A DNA stretch of 53,079 nucleotides from Ilumatobacteraceae bacterium. GTDB lineage: Bacteria; Actinomycetota; Acidimicrobiia; Acidimicrobiales; Ilumatobacteraceae. Made by a program: the position numbers and the translations under genes. The stretch's first letter is position 1. Each line of letters begins with the position of its first letter. The stretch lies in contig JALRBS010000059.1 in assembly GCA_023262325.1 (NCBI GenBank), positions 1-53,079 on the forward strand. The letters run 5' to 3'. The notes beneath the pieces are model-generated. The model did no database searches. It saw nothing but the letters and a program-made list of their open reading frames with translations, and was not told the origin of the DNA. Shown one piece after another: positions 1 through 9,015 of the stretch.

Positions 1-2
1 TT

Positions 3-1052
3 TTTGGTAGCGGGTACCGACCCGAGGAATATGTGGACCGCGCGATCGACAGCATGCTTGGGTACCTCACCGCGATCGGCGAATCATCATCGATCGATTT
101 CGAGCCGCTTAAAAATCTCAATCCTGCAGACTGGCCCAGCGACACTGCCGCATACGACGTCGTTCACCTCACCTTGAGCGAGCAGATCCTTGGGTCAGGC
201 AGGCGGATTCCCGCAGTCTCTTGCTCCGGCGTCGACCAGTGCGAAGACATCAAGGTCAAGATCTCCGAACTTCCCAACTTGCTTGCCGACCGAAGAGGAG
301 AGCGGGAATTCGTCGAAGTGACCATTGAAGACACCCCTGAAATCACGCTGCGCGATACCGACTTCGGTCTCTACACCATCGGTTCGGTCGGCTATGAGCG
401 AACCGGCAGGTCGTTGAACTTTGAATTACGCGACGAAAACGCCCGCGTCGTCTTCATGGGATCAAACCTCGACAACGTTGATATTCAGGTGCGATCGATG
501 GGTGGGCTCATGAAGAACCCTCCCGCTGAACATGAGATCAATCAGTTTGGACTCACCGGCTGCGTTGAGTTGCTGTTCAGCACAATCAACAACACGTCGA
601 TCAGTCTCGTTGGATCAACCTGTGAAGACGGAATACATATCGCAAACTCGACTGGCGAACACAACACGTTGAGCGTTGACCAGGCCCTTGCCGATGCCGT
701 TGATATCGACCGTTCAGAGATTCAGTTCGATACCGCCAGTGTGCACGTTGCCGCAAACGACTGCCTCGATTTCTCAGACAGCGTGATCAAAGTTGACATC
801 GCCTCACTCACGAATTGCGGCGACAAGATGGTCTCGATCGGTGAACGAGCAACTGTCGAGCTTCTTTTCGTCGAAGGAACCGGCAATCTCGGGCTCGTGG
901 CAAAAGACCTTGCCGATCTTCGCGTTGGTATTGCGCAAATCGCGACAGACTCACGGTGCACCGACACCTACCAAAAGAAAGAAATCTTCGGCCCCGGCAA
1001 CCTTGCGGTCGCCCGGCTGACTTGCGACGGAAACTCAGCGGCCTCCTCATGA
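3..1052 (+). CDS. C-terminal part of a secreted-type beta-helix protein (5' end outside window)
   Basis: The frame is open to the left edge, so this is the end of a longer protein; the GTG at 33 is only an internal candidate start. Short hydrophobic strands alternate with Asn/Asp/Gly turns, as in right-handed parallel beta-helices. Numbered from 33, Cys pairs occur at 64/70, 177/197 and 244/262. The segment with DCLDFS (243-248), CGDKMVSIGE (262-271), a LVAKD element (288-292) and YQKKEIFG (313-320) resembles, from memory, the C-terminal beta-helix of CotH-like proteins encoded beside VTC-domain genes. The ATGA overlap with the VTC gene downstream supports one operon. Function unknown; a role in envelope or polymer assembly is inference. 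Confidence 0.7.
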   Translation, partial: FGSGYRPEEYVDRAIDSMLGYLTAIGESSSIDFEPLKNLNPADWPSDTAAYDVVHLTLSEQILGSGRRIPAVSCSGVDQCEDIKVKISELPNLLADRRGEREFVEVTIEDTPEITLRDTDFGLYTIGSVGYERTGRSLNFELRDENARVVFMGSNLDNVDIQVRSMGGLMKNPPAEHEINQFGLTGCVELLFSTINNTSISLVGSTCEDGIHIANSTGEHNTLSVDQALADAVDIDRSEIQFDTASVHVAANDCLDFSDSVIKVDIASLTNCGDKMVSIGERATVELLFVEGTGNLGLVAKDLADLRVGIAQIATDSRCTDTYQKKEIFGPGNLAVARLTCDGNSAASS

Positions 1053-1672
1053 ACAGACTCGAGTGGATGACCAGCAACTCACGGCTTACCGAGATTGCTC
1101 CGATCTTTGATCGACGGCTGGAGCTGAAATTTGCAGCACCCCGTGTGGGTATCCCCGAACTTGAAGAAGCGCTGTCGACATCGTTCACTCGAGAATTTCC
1201 CACGAGAAGCGTGCACAGTATCTACTTCGACACACCGGGACTTCTGTTGTTTGAAGAAGCGGAAGAAGGCATCAACCCGCGCATGAAATACCGCGTCCGT
1301 TGGTACGACGACGCTAAGGATTCGTTAGCGATCGAGATCAAACAATCGGAATCACTTTCACGACTGAAGTCGGTGCATCATCTTCCCGTCGGCTCTGAAA
1401 TGCCGACCCACCTGCACACGCGGCGTGGGTTACTCGCCCCCGTCGCGCTGGTGAGTTACCGACGCGAATACTTCTCGAGTGAACGGGGTCGATTAACCAT
1501 CGACAACAACGTGACGACGACCGTCTTGCGCAACGGACGAACCCAGCACCATCGAATGTCGGTCGCCGAGTTCAAGACACCGTTTCACGCGGCAAGCGTC
1601 AACGCCGACTACGCACGAATCTTCACGACGGATCGATTTTCGAAATACTCCCTAGCGCTCTACACCGATTGA
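1049..1672 (+). CDS. VTC-domain protein, putative polyphosphate polymerase
   Basis: A 207-residue protein that is essentially one VTC domain (the tunnel-shaped polymerase domain of yeast Vtc4). Visible signatures are the basic N-terminal strand RRLELKF, YFDTPG, YRVRWY, AIEIKQ, SYRREYF, AEFKT and a final RFSKYS: charged residues that in this family line the tunnel and bind triphosphate and metal. The start at 1049 is chosen because its ATG overlaps the TGA of the upstream gene; an in-frame ATG at 956 would add 31 non-conserved residues. Bacterial VTC genes often sit with CotH-like and DUF4956 genes, which fits the upstream neighbour. Whether it makes polyphosphate here is untested. Confidence 0.85.
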   Translation: MNRLEWMTSNSRLTEIAPIFDRRLELKFAAPRVGIPELEEALSTSFTREFPTRSVHSIYFDTPGLLLFEEAEEGINPRMKYRVRWYDDAKDSLAIEIKQSESLSRLKSVHHLPVGSEMPTHLHTRRGLLAPVALVSYRREYFSSERGRLTIDNNVTTTVLRNGRTQHHRMSVAEFKTPFHAASVNADYARIFTTDRFSKYSLALYTD

Positions 1673-1755
1673 GTAGTGAGCGTTCGCAGGTGGCGGACTG
1701 ATTGCTGCGGCAATTCAACGCAACCGTGTTGAGCGCATCGCAACACGAAACTCCG

Positions 1756-1838
1756 TGGGCGAGGGGGGACTTGAACCCCCACGTCCTTGCGAACACTGGC
1801 ACCTGAAGCCAGCGCGTCTGCCATTCCGCCACTCGCCC
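1756..1838 (-). tRNA. tRNA-Leu (anticodon CAG)
   Basis: The reverse complement folds as a class II tRNA of 83 nt: acceptor GGGCGAG/CTCGCCC, anticodon stem CTGGC/GCCAG with loop TTCAGGT (anticodon CAG), a long variable arm and the T loop GGTTCAAGTC. The discriminator is A. The genome does not encode the CCA tail, so it depends on the CCA-adding enzyme, which is also in this window. Confidence 0.97.
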
Positions 1839-1911
1839 GAGTAGACACCGAGAATCTATCGGCGGTCATCGCGTCGCCGCACCGCCGCCGAACCGTCGAT
1901 AGGTTGATCGG

Positions 1912-3237
1912 GTGGGAGTGCTGCGGGTGCAACATTGGGCCGACATGAGTGAGTCAGCGCGGCAGGCGGTGCTTGATCGCGGTCTCAACGAGATCTTTGA
2001 CCCACAATTGCGTGCAGCAATTAGTGACCTCATTGATGATGTTCGCTTGCGGGGCGACGAGGCAATCTGCGACGCGTTACAAGCATTTGACGGCATCGAT
2101 CTCGCCCCGGACCAACTGCGGGTCAGCGACGACGAATACGAGTCAGCGTCGATCGACGCTGCGCTCGCCGACGCGATCGATGACGCAATCAGTCACCTGC
2201 GAATCTTCAATGAATCACAGATGGCGAACAGCGCAGGGTGGACAACCGAGTCTGAACCAGGGCTTATCGTCGGCGAAAAGATCACTCCGATCACCTCTTG
2301 TGGGCTTTTCACGCCATCTGGCAAAGCGTCGTACCCGAGCGTCACCTATCAACTCGCAGTCCCCGCCATCGTTGCCGGCGTTCCCGAAATCACCGTCGTT
2401 GTCCCGCCCGTGCCGGGCGGCTCAGGCGAGATTGATCCAGCGGTCATTCATATCTGCAGAACACTCGGCATTCGCAACATCTTCCGAGTCAACGGGCCTG
2501 CCGGCATCGCCGCCCTCGGATTTGGGACCGAACGAATCGATCGTGTCCGAAAGATCGTCGGACCTGGCTCACCGGCAGTGACGATCGCTCAGGTCGAAAT
2601 GCAACGTCATGGGGTGTCAACGATGATGCTGCTCGGGCCAACTGAATCTCTTGTCATCGCCGATGACTCAGCCGATCCGCACCGGCTCGCTGCGGATCTC
2701 CTTATCGAGGCAGAGCACGGCACCGACTCATCCGTGGTGTTACTCACGAACTCAACCGAGTTGGCGGCATCAACGGAACTTGCGCTCGGTGAACAGATTG
2801 CCGCGCTTCCTCCCGCACGTTCCGATGCGGCGCGCGCTGCGCTTGGACCAAACGGCGGGTGCATCATCGTCGCCTCCCTCGACGAGGCTTGCGAAATTGC
2901 CAACGACTACGCGCCAGAACATCTCCAAGTGGCGGTTGACGAACAGCGCTCCGACGATGTCGTTAGCCGACTGCAGCACGCCGGAGAAATTCTTGTCGGT
3001 CAGCACACGCCATTTAGCGCAGCCAATTTTGTCATCGGTTGCCCAGCGTCGCTTCCGACCTCAGGCTTTGCGCACGTGTCGTCAGGCATCACCGCCCAAG
3101 CATTTTTGAAACGAACTGCAATCGCCCGCGCCGATGAACGCGCGTTGCGGCGAATGTCATCATCGATCATCGCGCTCGCCGACCACGAAGGTTTTCCTGC
3201 ACACGCCGCAGCGATTCGACGCCGCACCGCTGACTGA
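1912..3237 (+). CDS. histidinol dehydrogenase-family protein with altered active-site residues
   Basis: Full-length HisD-fold protein (441 aa). The family frame is clear: GLFTPSGKASYP (131-142), NGPAGIAALGFGTE (194-207), VGPGS (216-220), GPTESLVIAD (242-251), APEH with Glu336/His337 matching the catalytic Glu/His pair, and a terminal His431. Against E. coli HisD from memory, the zinc ligand Gln259 is Glu266 here, zinc ligand Asp360 is Asn372, and substrate-contacting His367 is Ala379. No other his genes are nearby. It may be a paralogue acting on another amino alcohol, or a drifted HisD. GTG at 1912 (or 1918) is preferred over ATG 1945 because the family's N-terminal strand LRVQHW lies upstream of that ATG. 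Confidence 0.8.
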   Translation: MGVLRVQHWADMSESARQAVLDRGLNEIFDPQLRAAISDLIDDVRLRGDEAICDALQAFDGIDLAPDQLRVSDDEYESASIDAALADAIDDAISHLRIFNESQMANSAGWTTESEPGLIVGEKITPITSCGLFTPSGKASYPSVTYQLAVPAIVAGVPEITVVVPPVPGGSGEIDPAVIHICRTLGIRNIFRVNGPAGIAALGFGTERIDRVRKIVGPGSPAVTIAQVEMQRHGVSTMMLLGPTESLVIADDSADPHRLAADLLIEAEHGTDSSVVLLTNSTELAASTELALGEQIAALPPARSDAARAALGPNGGCIIVASLDEACEIANDYAPEHLQVAVDEQRSDDVVSRLQHAGEILVGQHTPFSAANFVIGCPASLPTSGFAHVSSGITAQAFLKRTAIARADERALRRMSSSIIALADHEGFPAHAAAIRRRTAD

Positions 3238-3242
3238 TCCAC

Positions 3243-4082
3243 ATGAAAACTCCGCCTTACGAACCGTGGACTGAGGTGAGTGGAGTCTTTCGTTGGCGTC
3301 TCGGCATCCGACCTCTCGATCTTGATCGGTGGATCGAGATCGATGAAGAGTTTGACGCCGAGGTCGCGGAGAAGCAGCACGTGATGGCGTCGAACCCTCA
3401 CACCGCTTTCTGCGCCCTCGACAACACCGAGGCTGAAGGTGCTGAAGTGGCTGAGGCGCTTCGAGACCATCTCATTCATCATTTTCCAGATCGATTCGCA
3501 GACCTCAGCTTCGACGATTCGCTGCATCCGCTTGATGCAGCGGGTCGTGTCATCCAAGAAGATCTCGTCGTCATGGTTGAACGCGAAGGTCAACTCGTGT
3601 TTGGTGCCGGAAGTGTGTGCTTTCCAAACCGCTGGGACCTTCGGTCCAAACTTGGTCAGACGATGGCCGAGGTTCACGAGCCGGTGTCATTGCTCAACGA
3701 CCAGTTGGGTCCGGTCGTTGACAATGTTCTTGCCCGCCTCACACCTGATCGACCAGTGTGGCGACTGGGCTGGGGCGTTATCGATACCGATGACCTCTAC
3801 CAGCCACTAGACGGCACCGCCTCCCCTCGACCCGTTGATGCCCCTCCGGCTGCGCACTATCTGCGGGTTGAGCGTGAAACGCTGCGGCGCTTTCCGAGGA
3901 CGAACTGTGTGCTGTTCACCATTCGCACACACCAACTTCCACTCACCGATCTCGTTGCGTTAAAGCCGGAATCGGCCCGAGCACTCGCCGCAGCAATCGA
4001 GTCGATGCCCGATCCGATCGCTGATTACAAGCAGTTGCGAATCACAGGAACGAACATCGCGAACTGGCTCCGGTCGGCGTAA
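3243..4082 (+). CDS. DUF3445 family, heme-dependent oxidative N-demethylase-like
   Basis: 279 aa; matches the DUF3445 family, whose characterised member is the heme-dependent oxidative N-demethylase acting on small methylated amines such as dimethylamine. Seen here: the entry segment RWRLGIRPLD (18-27), the central GAGSVCFPNRWDLRSKLG (121-138) and the family's clearest signature RETLRRFPRT (211-220) followed by VLFTIRTH. It begins 5 nt after the hisD-like gene, so both are probably cotranscribed. A marine-type methylamine diet would suit it, but the demethylase partner subunits are not in the window and the substrate is unknown. Confidence 0.82.
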   Translation: MKTPPYEPWTEVSGVFRWRLGIRPLDLDRWIEIDEEFDAEVAEKQHVMASNPHTAFCALDNTEAEGAEVAEALRDHLIHHFPDRFADLSFDDSLHPLDAAGRVIQEDLVVMVEREGQLVFGAGSVCFPNRWDLRSKLGQTMAEVHEPVSLLNDQLGPVVDNVLARLTPDRPVWRLGWGVIDTDDLYQPLDGTASPRPVDAPPAAHYLRVERETLRRFPRTNCVLFTIRTHQLPLTDLVALKPESARALAAAIESMPDPIADYKQLRITGTNIANWLRSA

Positions 4083-4105
4083 GCGCCGCTGTCTAGTCTT
4101 CGACT

Positions 4106-4576
4106 ATGACGAATTCCGATGCGCCGAACCCCGACGCGCTGATCCGCCGCCTGGTCACGTACGACAGCGTGTTCAAGATGCTCGGAATGGAAGTGGTCGA
4201 GATAACCGATGAACGCGCCGTCATCAGCATGACCGTCACCGACGCGATGACCAATGGGGCAAAGGTGTGTCAGGGCGGCATCATCTTTACGCTCGCCGAT
4301 ACTGCGATGGCGATGTCAGCAAGCACACATGACGAAATGGCACTTGCGACGACAGCGACAATCGAGTGGATGAAGTCAGCGGTCGCCGGGGACGTCATCA
4401 CCGCCGTCGGCACGACTCGATGGAAGGGCAACCGGCCGAGTCTTCACGATGCTGTCGTCACGAATCAGGACGGCGTCGTGATCGCACAGTTCTACGGACG
4501 GATGCAACGCGTCGGAGGAACGATCAGCGGCTTTCTTGATGAACTCGACGAGCCCACCAACGTGTCGCGCCCGTAA
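4106..4576 (+). CDS. PaaI-type hotdog-fold thioesterase
   Basis: 156 aa hotdog-fold acyl-CoA thioesterase. The active-site helix reads NGAKVCQGGIIFTLADTA: Asn50-Gly51 and Asp65 match the PaaI pattern, in which the Asp is the catalytic base. The usual His of CHGG is Gln56 here. The core strand TATIEWMKSA (108-117) is also family-typical. It lies between the demethylase-like gene and an acyl-CoA dehydrogenase, suggesting hydrolysis of an acyl-CoA in the same catabolic context; this is inference. The last residues (DEPTNVSRP) are a non-conserved tail. Confidence 0.82.
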   Translation: MTNSDAPNPDALIRRLVTYDSVFKMLGMEVVEITDERAVISMTVTDAMTNGAKVCQGGIIFTLADTAMAMSASTHDEMALATTATIEWMKSAVAGDVITAVGTTRWKGNRPSLHDAVVTNQDGVVIAQFYGRMQRVGGTISGFLDELDEPTNVSRP

Positions 4577-4586
4577 CGAACTCTGA

Positions 4587-4609
4587 GGCAGGCGTGCGAG
4601 ATGCCTGCC
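4587..4609 (+). other. 7-bp hairpin upstream of the acyl-CoA dehydrogenase gene
   Basis: GGCAGGC (4587-4593) and GCCTGCC (4603-4609) form a perfect 7-bp stem with a 9-nt loop between the thioesterase stop and the next start at 4622. No T-tract follows, so it is not a classical terminator; it could be an operator or mRNA-stability element. Confidence 0.35.
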
Positions 4610-4621
4610 AGAATATGAGGC

Positions 4622-6394
4622 ATGGCTGACTACAAGGCACCGATCGCCGACATCATGTACGCGCTCCGATACGCAGCAGGTATCGACCACGTACTGAGCA
4701 ACGAGATGTTCTCACACGTCGACACCGACACCGTTGAAGGGGTGCTCGAAGAAGTCGGCCGCTTTATGAGCGAGGTCGTTGCGCCGACAAATGTCGACGG
4801 CGACACGATCAAAGCACAATGGCATTCAGATCATTCGGTGACCACACCAGACTCGTTCAAACCTGCATATCGCCAATATGTCGAGTCAGGGTTTGGTGCA
4901 ATGCCGTTCGACCCTGAATACGGCGGCGCACACTTCCCATGGGTGACGGCGCTGGCCGTGCAGGAAATGTTGAACAGCGCAAACATGGCGATGGCGCTGT
5001 GCCCTTTGCTCACTCAGGGTGCGATCGACGCACTCGAAGCTCACGGATCGCAAGAGCAGAAGGACACCTACCTTCCAAAAATGCTGACCGGTGAGTGGGC
5101 CGGCACGATGAACCTCTCTGAACCGCAGGCGGGCAGCGACGTGGGCGCCGTGCGAACAAAAGCTGAACCGGTAGGCGATGGATCGTGGCGAATCACCGGA
5201 ACAAAAATTTGGATCACCTTCGGTGAACATGACATGACCGAACAGATCGTGCACCTCGTGCTGGCCCGCACCCCCGGCGCTCCCCCAGGTACCAAAGGCA
5301 TCTCGATGTTTCTCGTACCCAAGTTTCTGCTCAACGCAGATGGCTCGCTCGGCGCACGCAATGACGTCACATGTGTCTCGATCGAACACAAACTCGGCAT
5401 TCATGGCTCGCCAACCTGCGTGCTCTCGTACGGTGAAGGCACCGGCGCAATTGGTTGGCTGGTGGGCGAAGAAAACGAGGGCATGCGAAACATGTTCACG
5501 ATGATGAACAACGCTCGTCTCTCGGTCGGCCTCCAAGGTCTTGCGATCACTGAGCGGGCGTATCAAGACGCAGTGCTCTACGCGAACGAGCGTCGTCAGG
5601 GGCGTGCAATCGGAGCACCCGCTGGCGAGCAGAGTCCGATCATCGAACATCCCGATGTCCGCCGACTGCTCATGACCCAACGCGCCTGGATTGACGCAAT
5701 GCGCGCCCTTACTTACACGAATGGCGCGTTTCTCGACATGGCGAAGGCAGCGACTGATCCCGATGCCGCCCGTTCATGGCGCGAGAAGGCTGATCTCTAC
5801 ATTCCGATGTCGAAGTCACTGTGTACCGACGTTGCGCAAGAGTGCACGTCGGCGGCCGTTCAGGTGTTCGGTGGAATGGGATATGTCGAGGAGACCGGGG
5901 TTGCTCGCCATTATCGCGATGCTCGAATTCTTCCCATCTATGAGGGAACGAATGGCATCCAGGCGGCAGATCTCGCCGGTCGAAAGCTTGGCATGAGGGC
6001 CGGCGGCGTCATTTTCGACGAGCTCGATCGATTTGGTTCGATCGCCGAGAAACTCGCTGGCGAGCAAGGCATGGAAGTCGCGGCCAGCAATCTGCAGCGG
6101 GCAATCGAAACCTGCCGCACGGCGACTACCCATCTCGTTGGTGTCGCTGCTGAGGATCCATCTCGACTGCTCGCTGCGTCGACGCCATACCTCAAACTGC
6201 TCGGAACGACCGTTTGCGCGTCATTAGTTGCGGGGGCCAGCCTTCATGCCGGAACCGATACTCGCCATACGGCCGGGAAGCGCGCATCCGCACGGTTCTT
6301 CTGCGAACAAATTTTGCCAGCAGCCGAAGGCTGGTCGGGTGCGGTGCATGCGAGTGACGAGGATTTGTTTGCAATCGCCGCCGACGAGTTCTGA
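4622..6394 (+). CDS. acyl-CoA dehydrogenase, DmdC-like (3-methylmercaptopropionyl-CoA dehydrogenase type)
   Basis: 590 aa, about 200 longer than ordinary acyl-CoA dehydrogenases and the usual size for the DmdC branch. FAD and substrate motifs are present: TMNLSEPQAGSDVGAVRTKA, KIWITFGEHD, VQVFGGMGYVEETG, and RDARILPIYEGTNGIQ, in which Glu441 is the expected catalytic base; a C-terminal accessory domain follows. DmdC oxidises 3-methylmercaptopropionyl-CoA during DMSP demethylation, but close relatives take medium or branched acyl-CoAs, so the substrate is open. The weak link to an aquatic lifestyle comes from this family and the DUF3445 neighbour. Confidence 0.85.
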   Translation: MADYKAPIADIMYALRYAAGIDHVLSNEMFSHVDTDTVEGVLEEVGRFMSEVVAPTNVDGDTIKAQWHSDHSVTTPDSFKPAYRQYVESGFGAMPFDPEYGGAHFPWVTALAVQEMLNSANMAMALCPLLTQGAIDALEAHGSQEQKDTYLPKMLTGEWAGTMNLSEPQAGSDVGAVRTKAEPVGDGSWRITGTKIWITFGEHDMTEQIVHLVLARTPGAPPGTKGISMFLVPKFLLNADGSLGARNDVTCVSIEHKLGIHGSPTCVLSYGEGTGAIGWLVGEENEGMRNMFTMMNNARLSVGLQGLAITERAYQDAVLYANERRQGRAIGAPAGEQSPIIEHPDVRRLLMTQRAWIDAMRALTYTNGAFLDMAKAATDPDAARSWREKADLYIPMSKSLCTDVAQECTSAAVQVFGGMGYVEETGVARHYRDARILPIYEGTNGIQAADLAGRKLGMRAGGVIFDELDRFGSIAEKLAGEQGMEVAASNLQRAIETCRTATTHLVGVAAEDPSRLLAASTPYLKLLGTTVCASLVAGASLHAGTDTRHTAGKRASARFFCEQILPAAEGWSGAVHASDEDLFAIAADEF

Positions 6395-6450
6395 GCCGGA
6401 TCCGGAGTTTGGCAGCGGAGATACGATCCTTCTATAAGTATTTCATAAAT

Positions 6451-6471
6451 CTTTAGTCAAATCGACTCAGG
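6451..6471. promoter_or_regulatory. HAIR-like operator (HspR binding site) upstream of clpB
   Basis: CTTTAGT, 7 nt, ACTCAGG. This matches the HspR-associated inverted repeat CTTGAGT-N7-ACTCAAG with one mismatch per half-site and exact spacing. It lies 40 bp before the clpB start, where HspR operators sit in Streptomyces and mycobacteria. It implies that an HspR repressor controls clpB; the hspR gene is not in this window. Confidence 0.75.
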
Positions 6472-6510
6472 ATTTGTAGGAAGCCCTTCATTTGTCGATA
6501 GGTTCTCCAC

Positions 6511-9015
6511 ATGGCACTCGATCCCAAAAAGTGGACGACAAAGACCCAAGAGGCCGTTGCAGCCGCGGTCGATAGTGCTCGCCAGCGCGAAAACCCCCAG
6601 ATCACACCAGATCACCTGCTCGCCGCCCTAGCAGAGCAAGAAGGCACCGTCGCCATCGCCCTGCTGTCAAAACTCGGGCAACCGCCGCAGATGGTTCGAA
6701 ATCGGGCAATCGCCATCATTGACAAGCTCCCACGGGCTCACGGTGGCGACGAACCGCGCATGGATCGAGACCTCAACGCCATGTTTGGCGATGCCGATGG
6801 TCACCGCAGAGACCTCCACGACGAGTACCTCTCCGTGGAACACCTCTTGCTCGCGCTGCACGAACGACTCGGGGTTGAGGTCGAGGAGATGCTCCACGCA
6901 CTACGCGAGGTGCGTGGCAACCATCGCATCACGGACCCCGACCCAGAAGCAAAGTTCGCAGCTCTCGAAAAGTACGGGCAAGATCTCACGGCACGTGCTG
7001 CAGCCGGAAAGATCGACCCTGTCATCGGACGCGACGATGAAATTCGGCGGGTCATTCAGGTGCTCAGTCGCCGAACAAAGAACAATCCGGTGCTCATCGG
7101 CGAGCCAGGTGTCGGCAAGACCGCCATCGTTGAGGGACTCGCACGCCGGATCGCTGATGGCGACGTCCCTGAAGGGCTCAAGGGCAAACGGCTCATCGCT
7201 CTCGATGTGGCGTCGATGCTCGCAGGCGCAAAATACCGAGGCGAGTTTGAGGAGCGACTCAAGGCCGTGTTGAAAGAAATCGCGGACTCCGACGGCGAGG
7301 TCATCACCTTCATCGATGAACTTCACACCATCGTTGGTGCCGGGGCGTCAGAGGGAGCGATGGATGCCGGCAACATGATCAAGCCGATGCTCGCTCGCGG
7401 CGAACTTCACTTGGTTGGCGCAACCACACTCGATGAATACCGAAAATACGTGGAAAAGGACCCAGCCCTCGAACGTCGGTTCCAACAGGTGTACGTCGGT
7501 GAGCCAACGGTCGAGGACACCATCGGCATTCTGCGCGGACTGAAAGAACGCTACGAAGTACACCACGGAGTACGCATACAAGATTCGGCTCTCGTGTCCG
7601 CCGCCGTGCTGTCGAATCGGTACCTCACCAACCGCTTCCTTCCCGATAAAGCAATCGACCTTGTCGACGAGGCTGCATCGAAACTGCGCATCGAAATCGA
7701 CTCAATGCCGACAGAAATCGACATTGTTGAGCGACGCATTCTCCAACTTGAGATCGAGCAGGTTGCATTAGAGAAAGAAAGTGACGCAGCAAGCCGTGAA
7801 CGACTCGACACCTTGCATGACGAACTTGCGGGTCTCAATCTTGAACGCGCCGAGATGAAACAACGGTGGGAGTCAGAAAAGGCTGCCATCGAAGCGATTC
7901 GACATCTCAAAGAAGAACTTGAGCAACTGCGTAGCCAAGTCGAACGGGAAACTGACCTCAACCTTGCCGCAGAAATTCGTTATGGGCGAATACCCGAGTT
8001 GGAACGTCGCGTCAATGACGCAACTGCGCACCTTGACGAACTGCAGTCGCAACAACGAATGCTGAAAGAAGAGGTCGACGCCGAGGACATCGCAGAGGTT
8101 GTCGCCAAGTGGACCGGCGTGCCAATTACCAAGTTGCTCGAGAGCGAGATGGCAAAACTCGTTCATCTCGAAGACTCGTTGCACGAACGCGTGATCGGAC
8201 AAGACGACGCTGTCACGGCCGTCGCTAACGCAGTCCGGCGTAGTCGCGCTGGACTTTCTGACCCACACCGACCCGTCGGTTCGTTCATGTTCCTCGGGCC
8301 AACCGGTGTCGGAAAGACTGAACTCGCTCGAGCGCTTGCAGAGTTCCTCTTCGATGACGAACGGGCGATGGTGCGGATCGACATGGGCGAATACATGGAG
8401 AAGCACACCGTCAGTCGACTCATCGGCGCACCCCCCGGATACGTCGGATACGACGAGGGCGGACAACTCACCGAGGCAGTTCGGCGCCGACCCTACGCAG
8501 TCATTCTCCTCGACGAAATCGAGAAGGCGCACCCCGACGTGTACAACGTCTTACTCCAAGTGCTCGACGACGGTCGCCTCACCGATGGTCAAGGAAGAAC
8601 GGTCGACTTTACGAACGTCGTCCTCATCATGACCTCAAACCTGCCGGGTGACCCGAGCTCATACTTCAAGCCGGAGTTCATCAACCGAATCGATGACATC
8701 GTTCGTTTCAATGCGCTCGAGAGAGGCGATATTCGACGCATCGTCGATATTCAACTCGCCCACCTCGCAGCACGTGTGTTTTCGAATAAGCGCATCACGC
8801 TTCATGTCGACAACGCGGTGCTCGATCACCTCGCTGCGGTCGGTTACGACCCTGACTTCGGTGCACGACCGTTGAAGCGCCTCATTCAGCGTGAAATTGG
8901 CGACCGGCTCGCAGTCATGATTCTTGACGGCAACGTCAATGACGGCGGTTCAGTCACAATCGGTGTGCGCACCGATGACGGCGACACTCGCCTCACGATG
9001 ACAGCGTCGGAATAA
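6511..9015 (+). CDS. clpB: ClpB disaggregase (Hsp100 AAA+ chaperone)
   Basis: 834 aa hexameric disaggregase that works with DnaK. Order: Clp_N repeats (about 10-140), first AAA+ with Walker A GEPGVGKT (197-204) and Walker B VITFIDE (264-270), the coiled-coil M domain (about 400-520) that distinguishes ClpB from ClpA/C, second AAA+ with Walker A GPTGVGKT (596-603), then the D2-small domain. After sensor 1 (MTSN, 707-710) only about eight residues precede FKPEFINR, roughly ten fewer than I recall for mycobacterial ClpB, so a helix appears to be missing. A HAIR operator upstream predicts HspR control. The 3' end overlaps the convergent ligase gene by 23 bp. Confidence 0.97.
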   Translation: MALDPKKWTTKTQEAVAAAVDSARQRENPQITPDHLLAALAEQEGTVAIALLSKLGQPPQMVRNRAIAIIDKLPRAHGGDEPRMDRDLNAMFGDADGHRRDLHDEYLSVEHLLLALHERLGVEVEEMLHALREVRGNHRITDPDPEAKFAALEKYGQDLTARAAAGKIDPVIGRDDEIRRVIQVLSRRTKNNPVLIGEPGVGKTAIVEGLARRIADGDVPEGLKGKRLIALDVASMLAGAKYRGEFEERLKAVLKEIADSDGEVITFIDELHTIVGAGASEGAMDAGNMIKPMLARGELHLVGATTLDEYRKYVEKDPALERRFQQVYVGEPTVEDTIGILRGLKERYEVHHGVRIQDSALVSAAVLSNRYLTNRFLPDKAIDLVDEAASKLRIEIDSMPTEIDIVERRILQLEIEQVALEKESDAASRERLDTLHDELAGLNLERAEMKQRWESEKAAIEAIRHLKEELEQLRSQVERETDLNLAAEIRYGRIPELERRVNDATAHLDELQSQQRMLKEEVDAEDIAEVVAKWTGVPITKLLESEMAKLVHLEDSLHERVIGQDDAVTAVANAVRRSRAGLSDPHRPVGSFMFLGPTGVGKTELARALAEFLFDDERAMVRIDMGEYMEKHTVSRLIGAPPGYVGYDEGGQLTEAVRRRPYAVILLDEIEKAHPDVYNVLLQVLDDGRLTDGQGRTVDFTNVVLIMTSNLPGDPSSYFKPEFINRIDDIVRFNALERGDIRRIVDIQLAHLAARVFSNKRITLHVDNAVLDHLAAVGYDPDFGARPLKRLIQREIGDRLAVMILDGNVNDGGSVTIGVRTDDGDTRLTMTASE

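Noticed and set aside
956-1048. Earlier start for the VTC protein
   Set aside because: The extra 31 residues are out-of-frame coding of the upstream gene; ATG 1049 overlaps that gene's stop in the usual way.
4886-5680. 264-codon frame antisense to the acyl-CoA dehydrogenase
   Set aside because: The sense gene is unmistakable; the antisense product is His/Arg-rich with no domain.
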